Shown here: one piece after another, positions 52,428-60,997 of the stretch | How positions within the stretch are numbered: the first letter of the stretch is position 1 | Layout: each line of letters opens with the position of its first letter | Source: Thermodesulfovibrionales bacterium | GTDB lineage: Bacteria; Nitrospirota; Thermodesulfovibrionia; Thermodesulfovibrionales; SM23-35 | Direction of reading: 5' to 3' | DNA: 64,000 nt | Assembly (NCBI GenBank): GCA_031082155.1 | Contig: JAVHLL010000004.1 | Span: 50,332-114,331 of the forward strand | Made by a program: the position numbers and the translations under genes | The notes under the pieces: model-generated | Database searches by the model: none | What the model was told of the DNA's origin: nothing | Seen by the model: only the letters and a program-made list of their open reading frames with translations

Positions 52428-52829
52428 ATGGACCAGAAAGATTTCAAAAGAATTCTTGCAGGATTGAGTATTACTACTCTCGTTGCCGGTGCCACCCTGA
52501 TAGGGATCGGCTATCCCGATCCGGCCCAGGCAGCCTGAGCCGGGAGCAAGGGTTCCGGGGGAACCCATGCAGTAGGTAAGGACGCTATGCAGGGAGGGGA
52601 TGCTGAACGTGGCAAAACCCTTTTTACAGACCCGGCATTGGGAGGAAGCAAGAGCGCCAAAAGCTGTAACACCTGTCACCCTGAGGGAAAAGGACTCGAA
52701 AATACCGGAGGAGATATTGCGGGGACTATTAATGCCTGTATCGAGAAGGCATTAGGAGGAAAGCCTCTCGCTGCGGATTCAAAGGAGATGAAGGACCTTG
52801 TTGCCTATATAACCTCGTTAAAGAAGTAA
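52428..52829 (+). CDS. c-type cytochrome with in-frame UGA at mature N-terminus (predicted selenoprotein)
   Basis: 133 aa if the UGA at 52536-52538 (codon 37) is selenocysteine. The ATG at 52428 follows AAAAAAGGAGG. A long signal peptide ends 'PDPAQA-A', so the UGA residue would be about the second residue of the secreted protein: 'A-U-AGSKGSGGTH'. The rest is a small class I cytochrome c: heme motif CNTCH near residue 84, and a possible distal Met in 'SKEMKDLVAYITSLKK'. The frame continues without interruption after the UGA, and the reading downstream has no good start of its own that would keep a signal peptide. A SECIS-like hairpin follows. It is probably a periplasmic electron carrier with a selenol group; no partner is known. 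Confidence 0.8.
52550..52566 (+). promoter_or_regulatory. SECIS-like hairpin of the cytochrome selenoprotein gene
   Basis: GGGUUCC (52550-52556), loop GGG (52557-52559), GGAACCC (52560-52566): a perfect 7-bp stem with a GG-starting loop, 22 bases from the U of the UGA at 52536. This is the textbook bacterial SECIS geometry. Confidence 0.85.
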
Positions 52830-52841
52830 TCCGTCTTTCAT

Positions 52842-52870
52842 TACGCACGGGGCCGCTTGCCCCGTGCGTA
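52842..52870. terminator. Hairpin between convergent cytochrome and DHS-like genes
   Basis: TACGCACGGGG pairs perfectly with CCCCGTGCGTA (11 bp, 7-base loop) in the 58-base gap between two converging genes. There is no strong T tract on either side, so termination efficiency is uncertain. Confidence 0.65.
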
Positions 52871-52887
52871 CAATACCTTTATTAACC

Positions 52888-53841
52888 TTAGCCGATCGCT
52901 TCGATGAGCGCTGCTCCGAGGAGCGGAAACATAATTTCGTGATGCCCTGTGAGGGCATAGGCAGTGCCTTTTTTTAGCGTAGGCCTTCTGAGGACATTTT
53001 CCCTCGGCCTGTAATGCTGGATAAAATCCATATTCACTGTGGTAATATTTTCGACTTTATAGCCCAGGTTGCGGGCGATGGTCAGCGCCTTCAGGAAAAC
53101 CTCCGGCATTATCACTGCGGAGCCGAGGTTAATATATACCCCGGCTTCGAGGTCGGAAACCACAGCAGCGAAGAGTTTAAAATCATTGAAGCTTCCCTCA
53201 CCAATGGCTGAACCGTCAGCCTCTGAATGCATATGGATGATATCTGACCCGATCGCTACATGTACAGTGGCGGGAATACCCAGTTCAAATGCATGGGCAA
53301 AGATACTCGTCTTCTTAAATCTGAACCTGCTCCTGTAAATCAGCTCTCCAACCGATTTCCCGATACCATATCCTTTCCGGACTCCGTCACGGATTGCCTT
53401 GTTCAGATATTTCCCCGTGTCGCCGGCCATCCCGAAACTCCCCTTGCAAAGCTCTGTGTCAACATCCTCGGAAGTAGAGCCGACATACGCTATCTCAAAG
53501 TCGTGGATAATACAGGCGCCGTTTGTTGCAAGGGCAGTTATGATGCCTCGTTTCATGAGATCGATAATAAGAGGGGAAAGCCCTGCTTTTATAGGATGCG
53601 CACCCATGCCAAGGACCACGGGTCTTCTGTTCTTGTGTGCATTCGCAATGCATCTGACAACGGAGGTGAAATCCCGGGCGGCAAGTATATCGGGGAGTTT
53701 CCTGAGAAATGCCTTCATCGTATCCCCTTTCACCGCCGGTGTTGCAATGGCTGAGTGAGAAACCTTGCTTTTCCGTGATGTAAGCGAACAGGTTTTTATT
53801 TTTTTGAGTGACAGGGGTTTGTAGCGTTTCATGAGATACAT
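52888..53841 (-). CDS. Deoxyhypusine synthase-like protein
   Basis: 317 aa, with an N-terminal basic extension of about 40 residues before 'MKAFLRKLPDIL' (start uncertain; ATGs at 53841, 53832 and later). The core is NAD-binding DHS-like: 'VVLGMGAHPIKAGLSPLIIDLMKRGIITALATNGACIIHDFEIA' (cited in part), 'IPATVHVAIGSDIIHMH', and 'TGHHEIMFPLLGAALIEA' at the C-terminus. True deoxyhypusine synthase acts on eIF5A, absent in bacteria, so bacterial members use another substrate, as known for homospermidine synthase relatives. Convergent with the cytochrome gene. Confidence 0.8.
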   Translation of the reverse strand: MYLMKRYKPLSLKKIKTCSLTSRKSKVSHSAIATPAVKGDTMKAFLRKLPDILAARDFTSVVRCIANAHKNRRPVVLGMGAHPIKAGLSPLIIDLMKRGIITALATNGACIIHDFEIAYVGSTSEDVDTELCKGSFGMAGDTGKYLNKAIRDGVRKGYGIGKSVGELIYRSRFRFKKTSIFAHAFELGIPATVHVAIGSDIIHMHSEADGSAIGEGSFNDFKLFAAVVSDLEAGVYINLGSAVIMPEVFLKALTIARNLGYKVENITTVNMDFIQHYRPRENVLRRPTLKKGTAYALTGHHEIMFPLLGAALIEAIG

Positions 53842-53880
53842 CTTACCATAAAATATCCGGGAGCAGGGATACAGTCAATC

Positions 53881-53959
53881 TTCCCCTTTCCAAGGGGAGG
53901 CAGGTGGGGTATTTTTGAAAAACCTTGAAACCTCCCCAACCACTCTTTATAAAGGAGTG
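53881..53959. repeat. Imperfect inverted repeat element
   Basis: TTCCCCTTTCCAAGGGGAGG at the left and CCTCCCCAAC...TTTATAAAGGAGTG at the right are related as imperfect inverted repeats around an AT-rich centre. Similar short elements occur between genes of many environmental bacteria. It lies in the divergent gap before the hypothetical gene at 54031. Confidence 0.6.
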
Positions 53960-54030
53960 AATTGAAATCTTAATGAATGGGTCCACAGACAGTATATTGA
54001 AAAACAGACTGAATACTGATAAGGTAAAAT

Positions 54031-54531
54031 ATGCCCAAGGGTATCAAATATGATTTCGTGGTCTCGAAATCTCACCGGAAAGGGCAGAAATATCATCATC
54101 TCATTCTGACAGACGGCTCTGACTTCAAGACATGCAGGGAAAAGGTCGTTTATTTCTTTCAGCATTATCAACTGGTACGTTACTTCAATACGAACATCGC
54201 AGAGGAAAAATCCCTGTCAGCTGCGAACCAAGCGTTCCGGAATACGCTTGATCAGGCAATCCGTAAAAACCGGACAATCCTTCGCGAGCTGATCTCCGAG
54301 TTACAGGGTGAAGGGATAAAGACACTCACAGACTTGGAACAGACCCCTCAGGGATACCGGACAAATATGCTCCATGTGATCACTCATCTCCTTGACGGTT
54401 TTTTCGGAATCGACTCATACTTCTATAACCTTGTCGAAGACTCGCACTGGGTTTCAGAAGAACTGCGGGCAACAATAAAAACCTGCCCTTCACGCTACTG
54501 GCTTATTGCCATCGAGGCTGATTTCGAATAA
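54031..54531 (+). CDS. Hypothetical protein
   Basis: 166 aa, soluble and without signal peptide. It starts 'MPKGIKYDFVVSKSHRKGQKYHHL' (in part), is rich in helices in the middle ('AANQAFRNTLDQAIRKNRTILRELI'), and ends 'SRYWLIAIEADFE'. I recognise no family or catalytic motif. The length and codon use look like a real gene. It stands between a repeat and rpsT and has no clear operon partner. A weak AAGG precedes the ATG. Confidence 0.6.
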   Translation: MPKGIKYDFVVSKSHRKGQKYHHLILTDGSDFKTCREKVVYFFQHYQLVRYFNTNIAEEKSLSAANQAFRNTLDQAIRKNRTILRELISELQGEGIKTLTDLEQTPQGYRTNMLHVITHLLDGFFGIDSYFYNLVEDSHWVSEELRATIKTCPSRYWLIAIEADFE

Positions 54532-54596
54532 AACGTATTGATTTTATAACCATTTTTATGGTAATTTATAATTTCTAATTCACTAGGAGGTTACCA

Positions 54597-54893
54597 TTGC
54601 CAGCAAAAGCTACACCTAAGAAAAACCTGTCGGCCATAAAACGGTCGAGACAGGCTGAGAAACAGAATCTAAGGAACAGAGCGGTAAGGAGCACTATCAA
54701 GACCGTCGTGAAGAAAGTGGAAACTGCAGTGGTTGCAGGCAAGAAAGAAGAGGCAGGAAAAGAGCTCACTCTTGCAATCAAGGCGCTCACGAAAGCTGCC
54801 TCAAAAGGGGTTATCCACAAGAATACCGCTTCACGGAACATATCCCGGCTCAGCAGGAAAGTAAACGCTATCCCTGCAGCCGGAGCAGCGTAA
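54597..54893 (+). CDS. rpsT: 30S ribosomal protein S20 (UUG start)
   Basis: 98 aa. The start codon is TTG at 54597, preceded by AGGAGG with 6 bases spacing; the protein then reads 'PAKATPKKNLSAIKRSRQAEKQN', the normal S20 N-terminus. S20 is helical and binds 16S rRNA early in assembly. A UUG start is also used by E. coli rpsT, where it takes part in autogenous control. The 3' end overlaps the end of holA by 26 bases in convergent direction. Confidence 0.95.
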   Translation: MPAKATPKKNLSAIKRSRQAEKQNLRNRAVRSTIKTVVKKVETAVVAGKKEEAGKELTLAIKALTKAASKGVIHKNTASRNISRLSRKVNAIPAAGAA

Positions 54894-55770
54894 GCAGAAG
54901 ATATTCTACGGGATACGATCTTCCTGAGCTTTTCATATCAGTATCGATTCTGTTGAGGCATTCGAATATCTTCAGGAAATATTCATTCTCACCGGGACTG
55001 ATCCCTGTATGGAGAAGTTTTGCATATTGCCAGTTGAGCGCGCCAATGAGTCCGAACCCTTCCGTCGTCTCTTTCAACGTTTTATAGATAGCGAAAACCC
55101 TGTCAGTGTCCTTTTTTCTCAGCGCATCGGTAAGATCAAAGACACTGTATAGCCTCTCTCCGGTGATAATGTCTGCGATATCATCCACGTTTATTTTCTT
55201 CTTTCCGATGAAAGAAATCTTCTCGATTTCCGCCGAAAGGAGACCAAGGTCGGGTCCTACGACACCCAGCAGATACTCTGCCGCTTCATCTGAAATCACC
55301 AGTCCGTGGTATCCTGCTCTCTGTTTTATCCAGAAAGGTATTTCTGAATCCCGCATGTCAAGGGACAGAAGCTTTACTCCCTGGAACTTCTCTCTCTTCG
55401 CCCCTTTCCATGCCCCGATGTGCATGATCACGAACACAGACTGAGGGGAAGGATTCGCGGCATAGAATTCCAGGCGCTCGACATCTTTTTTGACAAGTTT
55501 CTGCAGGTTCCCAATAAAGACGGTAAATCTCCTGCTGCCGAAAAAAGAAACTGTATTCGCTGTCTCGACGATCTTTTCGATCGATGCGCTTTCATCCACA
55601 TTGGAAAAAAGGTCAAAGATATGGAGGTTGAAGTCCCTTTCTGTTTCGGGCACAAGTTTTTTGATCGCCTCAACCGCTTCCCTGGTAAAAAATTGATCTG
55701 CCGTGTAGAGCAGATACGCCGGTTCAGGCAAGCCTTTTTCAATTTCGCCAAGGAAATTACGATAGCTCAT
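54868..55770 (-). CDS. holA: DNA polymerase III subunit delta HolA
   Basis: 300 aa. AAA+-like clamp loader subunit without functional nucleotide site: 'EPAYLLYTADQFFTREAVEAIKKLV' (in part), 'RRFTVFIGNLQKL', 'AAEYLLGVVGPDLGLLSAEIEKISF' and 'DLTDALRKKDTDRVFAIYKTL' match the family. Delta opens the beta clamp in the clamp loader complex. It overlaps lptE by 4 bases in the usual leuS-lptE-holA order. Confidence 0.92.
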   Translation of the reverse strand: MSYRNFLGEIEKGLPEPAYLLYTADQFFTREAVEAIKKLVPETERDFNLHIFDLFSNVDESASIEKIVETANTVSFFGSRRFTVFIGNLQKLVKKDVERLEFYAANPSPQSVFVIMHIGAWKGAKREKFQGVKLLSLDMRDSEIPFWIKQRAGYHGLVISDEAAEYLLGVVGPDLGLLSAEIEKISFIGKKKINVDDIADIITGERLYSVFDLTDALRKKDTDRVFAIYKTLKETTEGFGLIGALNWQYAKLLHTGISPGENEYFLKIFECLNRIDTDMKSSGRSYPVEYLLLTLLRLQG

Positions 55771-56372
55771 TGGTAAAGGATGGTTGCCACAATCTCTCCG
55801 GCTGTATCTCTCATGGCCTTCAGCGATGCCTCTTCCTTGAGGGCTATCAATTCATTCAATTGTCCGGTAGCAGGAAAAGAGACAATGAAGGGGGAGCCCA
55901 CGGTTTTCCATTCGGAGATCTTGCCGGAAGGATCATTCAGTCTGAAATCACCTTGAATGACAACCTCGTACTCTGCTGCAACATCTGACTTTTCGGACAG
56001 TATCTTCAACTCAAAGGTGTTTATCACCCCGCTGAGTGTATACGGGGCAGCAGGAGTAACCGTGACCCCCTGTTTTAAAAATTCCTGCGTAAGAGCAACA
56101 GAAAGCTTATCCTGGAGTTTGGGTTCCACAGTCTTATTTTCTATAGTGCCTATCGCTATTTCCCGGAATGGCAACTGCGACCCCCGGTGCAGGGAATAGC
56201 CACACCCGCTTATCACGAAGAGCAGAGAACAGAGAACCAAAAACAAAAAAACTCTTTTTCCAGACGTCCACTTCCGGTTTTTGGTTGCTGAGATAGCTGT
56301 TCCTCCAACATTCTGAAGGATTGAGAGAAACATTGCACGGACATATATCTTTAAACTGTTACCCATAACCAT
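55767..56372 (-). CDS. lptE: LPS assembly lipoprotein LptE
   Basis: 201 aa. The ATG at 56372 shares a base with the leuS stop (TGATG). A long N-terminus (about 45 residues) precedes the lipoprotein signal 'LLFVISGC' (Cys about 56), so an inner start such as 56333 is also possible. The mature part, 'CGYSLHRGSQLPFREIAIGTIENKT' (in part), is LptE-like. It plugs the LptD barrel in the outer membrane. With lptABC in the same window it supports a complete LPS export path. Confidence 0.88.
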   Translation of the reverse strand: MVMGNSLKIYVRAMFLSILQNVGGTAISATKNRKWTSGKRVFLFLVLCSLLFVISGCGYSLHRGSQLPFREIAIGTIENKTVEPKLQDKLSVALTQEFLKQGVTVTPAAPYTLSGVINTFELKILSEKSDVAAEYEVVIQGDFRLNDPSGKISEWKTVGSPFIVSFPATGQLNELIALKEEASLKAMRDTAGEIVATILYQ

Positions 56373-58861
56373 CAGTCTGTAACAATATTGACCAGTTTTC
56401 CCCTCACAACAATAACCTTTTTTATTTGTTTGTCGCCAGTAATTTCCTGTATTTTCGGTTCCTCAAGCGCAAGCCTCTTTATCTCGTCATCGGGAGTTCC
56501 GGTTGCCATCATGATCTTTGATCTGAGCTTCCCATTCACCTGGACGACAAGCTCAATGGTCTCTTCCTTTGCCGCGTCTTCATCCCATTCGGGCCAACCT
56601 TTTTCAAAGATGCTCGGCTGATTTCCTGTTTCCTCCCACAGTGCTTCTGCAATGTGAGGGGAGAACGGTGAGAGCAGGAGAAGGACATGCTCAATGGCAA
56701 ACCTGAATACCGCCCGGTCTTCTTCACTCTCATGCGCGAAGGACGTGATTTCATTCACCAGTTCCATCAATGCAGCTATTGCGGTATTGAAATGGTATTC
56801 ACGTTCAATATCCATCGTGACCTTCTTGATCGTCTGGTGGGTTTTTCTGTAAAGGCCTGCAGCTGTAGGCTGAAGATTTGTAATGCTGCAGGTTCCGGAC
56901 TCTGCATTCCGGATTTCGGATCTGTTCCTCTGAACGATTCCCCACAGCTTGTTCAGGAATCTGTATGCACCCTCTACCCCTTTATCAGACCAGTCGAGGT
57001 CCTTTTCCGGAGGGGCAGCAAACAGGGAGAATAATCTTGAGGTGTCAGCGCCGTATTTCTCGATGAGATAATTGGGGTCGACAACATTCCCTTTTGATTT
57101 GGACATCTTGGCGCCGTCTTTAATCACCATGCCCTGGGTCAGGAGATTCTGGAATGGTTCGCTGATGGTAATGAGTCCGAGGTCACGGATTACCCGGGTA
57201 AAAAACCGGGAATATAATAGATGGAGCACCGCATGCTCTACGCCGCCTATATATTGATCAACAGGCATCCACCGCCTCGACTCGGAATCGGGCTTGCGGA
57301 AATCAGAAGGAAGATCTCTCTCTCCTCCCGGGAAACAATATCGGAAGAAATACCATGATGAATCCACAAAGGTATCCATTGTGTCGGTCTCCCGTCTTGC
57401 CTTGCCCCGGCATGTCGGACACTCGACAGGGAAAAATCTCTCAGAACTGAGGAGCGGGGAATCCCCTTTCCCGGAGAACGAGACATCTTCAGGAAGGATT
57501 ACGGGGAGATCTTTTTCAGGGACAGGGACCATGCCACATGTATCGCAGTAAATTACCGGTATCGGCGTACCCCAGTATCTCTGCCGTGAAATACCCCAGT
57601 CGCGCAGCTTAAAATTGACCACAGCCTTGCCGATCCCGGTCTCTTCTATAAAGCGTATTATCTTCTTTTTTGCGGTGTCACTCTTCATGCCGGTAAACTG
57701 TCCTGAGTCAATCAGAATGCCCTCATCTTCATAAGCCTCTCCCAGATTTGGGCACACCTCTCCACTCCCCTTCGTAACAAGGGGGGGAGTAGTTCCTGTT
57801 GCCGGAATGATCACAACTTTCACGGGGAGATTACAGGTCTTTGCAAAATCAAAATCCCTCTGGTCATGAGCCGGAACAGACATAATCGCACCTGTGCCAT
57901 ACTCCATGAGCACAAAATTCGCAATGTAGAGTGGAACCCTGTCACCGTTCAGGGGATTTTTCGCATAGGAACCGGTGAACAGCCCGACCTTCTCGTCTTC
58001 TTTCCCGTATTTTGCTTTTACTGCATCCAGCTTTTCTTTGTCACTGATCAGGCGTTCAGACAGGGGATGTTGAGGCGCAAGACACAGAAAGGTCACCCCG
58101 AATAACGTATCAGGCCTGGTCGTAAATATTCTCAGCGGTTCATCTATTCCTTCGACAGGGAAATCGACCTCCACCCCCTCGCCCTTGCCTATCCAGTTCT
58201 TCTGCATGAGGACTACCCGTTCGGGCCATCCGCTCAGTTCATCGCAGGCGAGGAGGAGCTCTTCAGCATAGTTCGTAATCCTGAAAAACCATTGCTCAAG
58301 CTTTTTCTGCGTAACCGTGTCATCGCATCGCCAGCATTTTTCGTCTATCACCTGTTCGTTGGCCAGAACAGTCGCACAGGAAGGACACCAGTTGACAAAA
58401 GAAAATTTCCGGTACGCGAGCCCCCGTTCGAACATCTTCAGGAAAAACCACTGGTTCCATCGATAATACTCCGGAGCGCATGTGGTGACTTCCCTGTTCC
58501 AGTCATAGCTCAACCCCAAACGATCGAGCTGCTTTTTCATGGTTTCAATATTTTTGCACGTCCATTCTGAAGGATGCACGTTATGCTTGATCGCTGCATT
58601 CTCCGCAGGAAGCCCGAAGGCATCCCATCCCATGGGGTGCAGCACATTATACCCGCGCATCCTTTTATACCGTGCGATAACATCGCCGATCGAATAATTT
58701 CTTACATGACCCATATGGATTTCACCGGACGGATAAGGGAACATCTCCAGACAGTAGAAGTCCTTGTTCGCGGGATTCCGCCCGGTCTTATGGAGGCCTC
58801 TCTCTGCCCAGAACTTCTGCCATTGTAATTCAACCTGCCGCGGATTATATTTTTCTTCCAA
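56372..58861 (-). CDS. leuS: Leucyl-tRNA synthetase
   Basis: 829 aa class I synthetase. The HIGH motif appears as HMGH in '[15 protein letters not shown]' (residues about 42-56), the editing domain CP1 follows (about 220-400: '[13 protein letters not shown]'), and KMSKS is present in '[13 protein letters not shown]' near 575. It charges tRNA-Leu and removes norvaline and isoleucine by editing. First gene of leuS-lptE-holA. No T-box leader was seen in the upstream gap. Confidence 0.98.
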   Translation of the reverse strand: MEEKYNPRQVELQWQKFWAERGLHKTGRNPANKDFYCLEMFPYPSGEIHMGHVRNYSIGDVIARYKRMRGYNVLHPMGWDAFGLPAENAAIKHNVHPSEWTCKNIETMKKQLDRLGLSYDWNREVTTCAPEYYRWNQWFFLKMFERGLAYRKFSFVNWCPSCATVLANEQVIDEKCWRCDDTVTQKKLEQWFFRITNYAEELLLACDELSGWPERVVLMQKNWIGKGEGVEVDFPVEGIDEPLRIFTTRPDTLFGVTFLCLAPQHPLSERLISDKEKLDAVKAKYGKEDEKVGLFTGSYAKNPLNGDRVPLYIANFVLMEYGTGAIMSVPAHDQRDFDFAKTCNLPVKVVIIPATGTTPPLVTKGSGEVCPNLGEAYEDEGILIDSGQFTGMKSDTAKKKIIRFIEETGIGKAVVNFKLRDWGISRQRYWGTPIPVIYCDTCGMVPVPEKDLPVILPEDVSFSGKGDSPLLSSERFFPVECPTCRGKARRETDTMDTFVDSSWYFFRYCFPGGERDLPSDFRKPDSESRRWMPVDQYIGGVEHAVLHLLYSRFFTRVIRDLGLITISEPFQNLLTQGMVIKDGAKMSKSKGNVVDPNYLIEKYGADTSRLFSLFAAPPEKDLDWSDKGVEGAYRFLNKLWGIVQRNRSEIRNAESGTCSITNLQPTAAGLYRKTHQTIKKVTMDIEREYHFNTAIAALMELVNEITSFAHESEEDRAVFRFAIEHVLLLLSPFSPHIAEALWEETGNQPSIFEKGWPEWDEDAAKEETIELVVQVNGKLRSKIMMATGTPDDEIKRLALEEPKIQEITGDKQIKKVIVVRGKLVNIVTD

Positions 58862-59247
58862 TGACGGTCCCCTCCTGAAAGTACGATGAAATCAGCGATG
58901 AAAACACCTGAAGGCTATTATAGCAAAAAACCGGGGTCGGATATTTGAAACCGGGATGTCTGGATTGAATGTTGATGGAGCGCCATATCCAAATGAATAT
59001 CTCAACCTGCAAGAACTGGAAGGTATACAGCTTGATTTTCGAATCGAAATCACGGGCAATCTCGATGAGACCGAAGACGAAGCGGAGGTCTCGGCCTTCA
59101 ATATTTCAATACCATAAAAATCAGAGAAAGGTTTGCAGAGAATCAGAGGGAGTTTATTTCTATTCGGGAATTAAGCTGTATACCTGCCCTTAAATATTCT
59201 CGACAACAACGATGTTGCTCTGATCTCAGCAGTGTAAAGTGGATAGA
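58862..59247. other. Intergenic region between lapB and leuS with a small frame
   Basis: 386 bases between two leftward genes. It contains the plus-strand 53-codon frame at 58956-59117 described separately. No clear leftward promoter for leuS was identified apart from AT-rich stretches. No repeat copy is visible. Confidence 0.4.
58956..59117 (+). CDS. Possible small acidic protein or gene remnant (53 aa)
   Basis: An ATG-initiated 53-codon frame, open for another 18 codons upstream, on the strand opposite to leuS and lapB. The peptide has protein-like composition ('GAPYPNEYLNLQELEG', 'DFRIEITGNLDETEDEAEV') and is acidic. The ribosome binding site is weak. It could be a small gene or the remnant of a longer one; no family is recognised. 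Confidence 0.35.
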   Translation: MSGLNVDGAPYPNEYLNLQELEGIQLDFRIEITGNLDETEDEAEVSAFNISIP

Positions 59248-60558
59248 CTAGGCAGCATCAAAGTTCAGCTGGAAAGAACTCCACTGCTTACATCCGGGAC
59301 ATCTCCCTGACCAATCGGAAGTGGCATTCCCGCATGTTCTGCATTTATATGACATGCTGACAGCGCATTTATGGGATTCAAGCGCCTTTTTGAATTCATA
59401 CACGGCACTTTCCGGCTGGTTCCTCTTCAGATAAAGGTTCCCCATAAGCTGGAACATTTCAGGATAGGCGGCGCCTCCTGTATCGATTGAGGTCATGGTC
59501 TCGAACGCATCGTCTATCATCTCAAGTCGGAAAAAAAGTCTTCCAAGGAAGAATTTTACCATGGGATTTTGCGGGTTTTTGAGTATGTTATTCTTATGGA
59601 TCCGGATAAGCCTTAACGGTTCGCCTGCGCTGATGAGGAGGTCTTCCAGTCTCAGGAGGATAATCGTGGAGGACGTTTGTTCATAACTCTTCTCGAGATG
59701 ATTGATGGCCTCTTCTGTTTCTTCTTCACGCAAAAGCACTTCTGCAAGACCAAGCATTGCGGGCACAAAATCCTTCTCCAGCCGTAATACCGTCTTGAAG
59801 GCCTTTTTCGCCTTTTCCAGGTCACCGTTCTCAAGGCTGTGCCTTCCATACTCGTATTTGTACCCTACAAGGTTTCTCCGTTCACGGGACTTGTCTTTTT
59901 CCGTATGCTCATTTTTCAGAACAATCTTTTGAACAAACACGATTTCATCCCATTTTTCCTGTTTTTCAAGAATATCCCGCTTTTTATAGAGGGCCGTGAG
60001 GTTCTTATCGTCGAGATCGAGAACCTCTTCAATATACCGGAGGGCCTCATCCAGCCTGCCCGTCTTTTCCATAAGCCTTTCGAGGGAGAAGAGAACCTCG
60101 ATATTTTTTGCATTCAGGTCTCTCGCCTTCTGATAATATTCCCGGGCCTTCTGGAAATCATCCTCTGCCATGGCGATATCTCCGAGCTGGAGGAGGGTAT
60201 TAAGATGTTCCGGATCTTCTTTTAGTGCATCCTGAAAAAGTTCTTTGGCTTCTGACTGGTTATGGTGCGCAAATAAATTATTTAATGCCTTTGCATAAAG
60301 ATCTCTGACCTTTGCCTCTTTCCTCTGTTTTTTTTGATATTGCCAGCTGTCGACATATTTTTTTGTGTCTCTTATGATAACCATGAGGAGCATCCCGAGT
60401 GCACCGATCGCCACCGACATCAGGATGAGGGCAATCGTCGGGGTTTCATATACCATGCCAAAGGGAATCTTTACCATGGTGACTGCCTGATTGAAGATCG
60501 CAAAGAGCGCCAGCGCTGCGAGGAAGAGGATAAATATGAATACGGCGAGCTTACTCAT
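59248..60558 (-). CDS. lapB: LapA/LapB-type TPR protein with C-terminal rubredoxin-like knuckle
   Basis: 436 aa. The first about 70 residues contain two transmembrane segments in LapA (DUF1049) style. A cytoplasmic tetratricopeptide array follows (about 85-395). The C-terminus has a zinc/iron ribbon 'YKCRTCGNATSDWSGRCPGC' with CxxC-x10-CxxC, as in LapB (YciM). In E. coli LapA and LapB are separate proteins that control LpxC degradation and link it to LPS export; here one polypeptide seems to combine the LapA membrane part with LapB. It overlaps the rsfS stop (ATGA). Confidence 0.85.
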   Translation of the reverse strand: MSKLAVFIFILFLAALALFAIFNQAVTMVKIPFGMVYETPTIALILMSVAIGALGMLLMVIIRDTKKYVDSWQYQKKQRKEAKVRDLYAKALNNLFAHHNQSEAKELFQDALKEDPEHLNTLLQLGDIAMAEDDFQKAREYYQKARDLNAKNIEVLFSLERLMEKTGRLDEALRYIEEVLDLDDKNLTALYKKRDILEKQEKWDEIVFVQKIVLKNEHTEKDKSRERRNLVGYKYEYGRHSLENGDLEKAKKAFKTVLRLEKDFVPAMLGLAEVLLREEETEEAINHLEKSYEQTSSTIILLRLEDLLISAGEPLRLIRIHKNNILKNPQNPMVKFFLGRLFFRLEMIDDAFETMTSIDTGGAAYPEMFQLMGNLYLKRNQPESAVYEFKKALESHKCAVSMSYKCRTCGNATSDWSGRCPGCKQWSSFQLNFDAA

Positions 60559-60911
60559 GAAGAGTGATGCTCTTCCGGAGATATCCTTGCGGCATCGATC
60601 CAGAGTTTTTCGAGTTCATAGAACACACGAGTTTCTTCCTCAAATATATGGACTATAATATCGCCGTAGTCCATGAGGACCCAATGACCGTGTTTTAATC
60701 CCTCAATCCCGAGGGGCTTAAAACGCAAGTCGTCAAAGGTTTCCTCTATGAGTTCTGTGATTGCTTTTACCTGTGTAGTGCTTTCTCCAGAACAGATTAC
60801 AAAATAACCTGTTATGGTGGTCAGGTCTTTTACATCGAGGATCAGAACATCTTTCGCCTTTTTTTCGAGAGCAGCCTGCGCCGCTCTGATGGCTTTTTCT
60901 CTACTTTCTAA
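60555..60911 (-). CDS. rsfS: Ribosome silencing factor RsfS, without canonical start codon
   Basis: 118 codons. The frame begins 'L/M-ESREKAIRAAQAALEKKA' and continues 'DVLILDVKDLTTITGYFVICSGES', 'LKHGHWVLMDYGDIIVHIF' and 'YELEKLW', matching RsfS throughout. The residue where homologues have the initiator Met is coded by TTA (60911-60909), with GGAGGGAGG 4-8 bases upstream. The frame contains no ATG, GTG or TTG between the preceding stop (TGA) and this point, and the next ones lie well inside the conserved domain. RsfS blocks subunit joining by binding L14. It lies between nadD and lapB, the usual place. Confidence 0.88.
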   Translation of the reverse strand, partial: LESREKAIRAAQAALEKKAKDVLILDVKDLTTITGYFVICSGESTTQVKAITELIEETFDDLRFKPLGIEGLKHGHWVLMDYGDIIVHIFEEETRVFYELEKLWIDAARISPEEHHSS

Positions 60912-60997
60912 AGGTCCTCCCTCCCTTCTTAAAAAATTTCAAGTTAAGCGTGATGAAAATATCCGGCTAACAACTTGTTGCTCTTATTTCTCAACTC

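Noticed and set aside
58969..59193. 74-codon plus-strand frame in the lapB-leuS gap
   Set aside because: It overlaps, in another frame, the more protein-like 53-codon frame at 58956 and has an arginine/serine-rich shadow composition.
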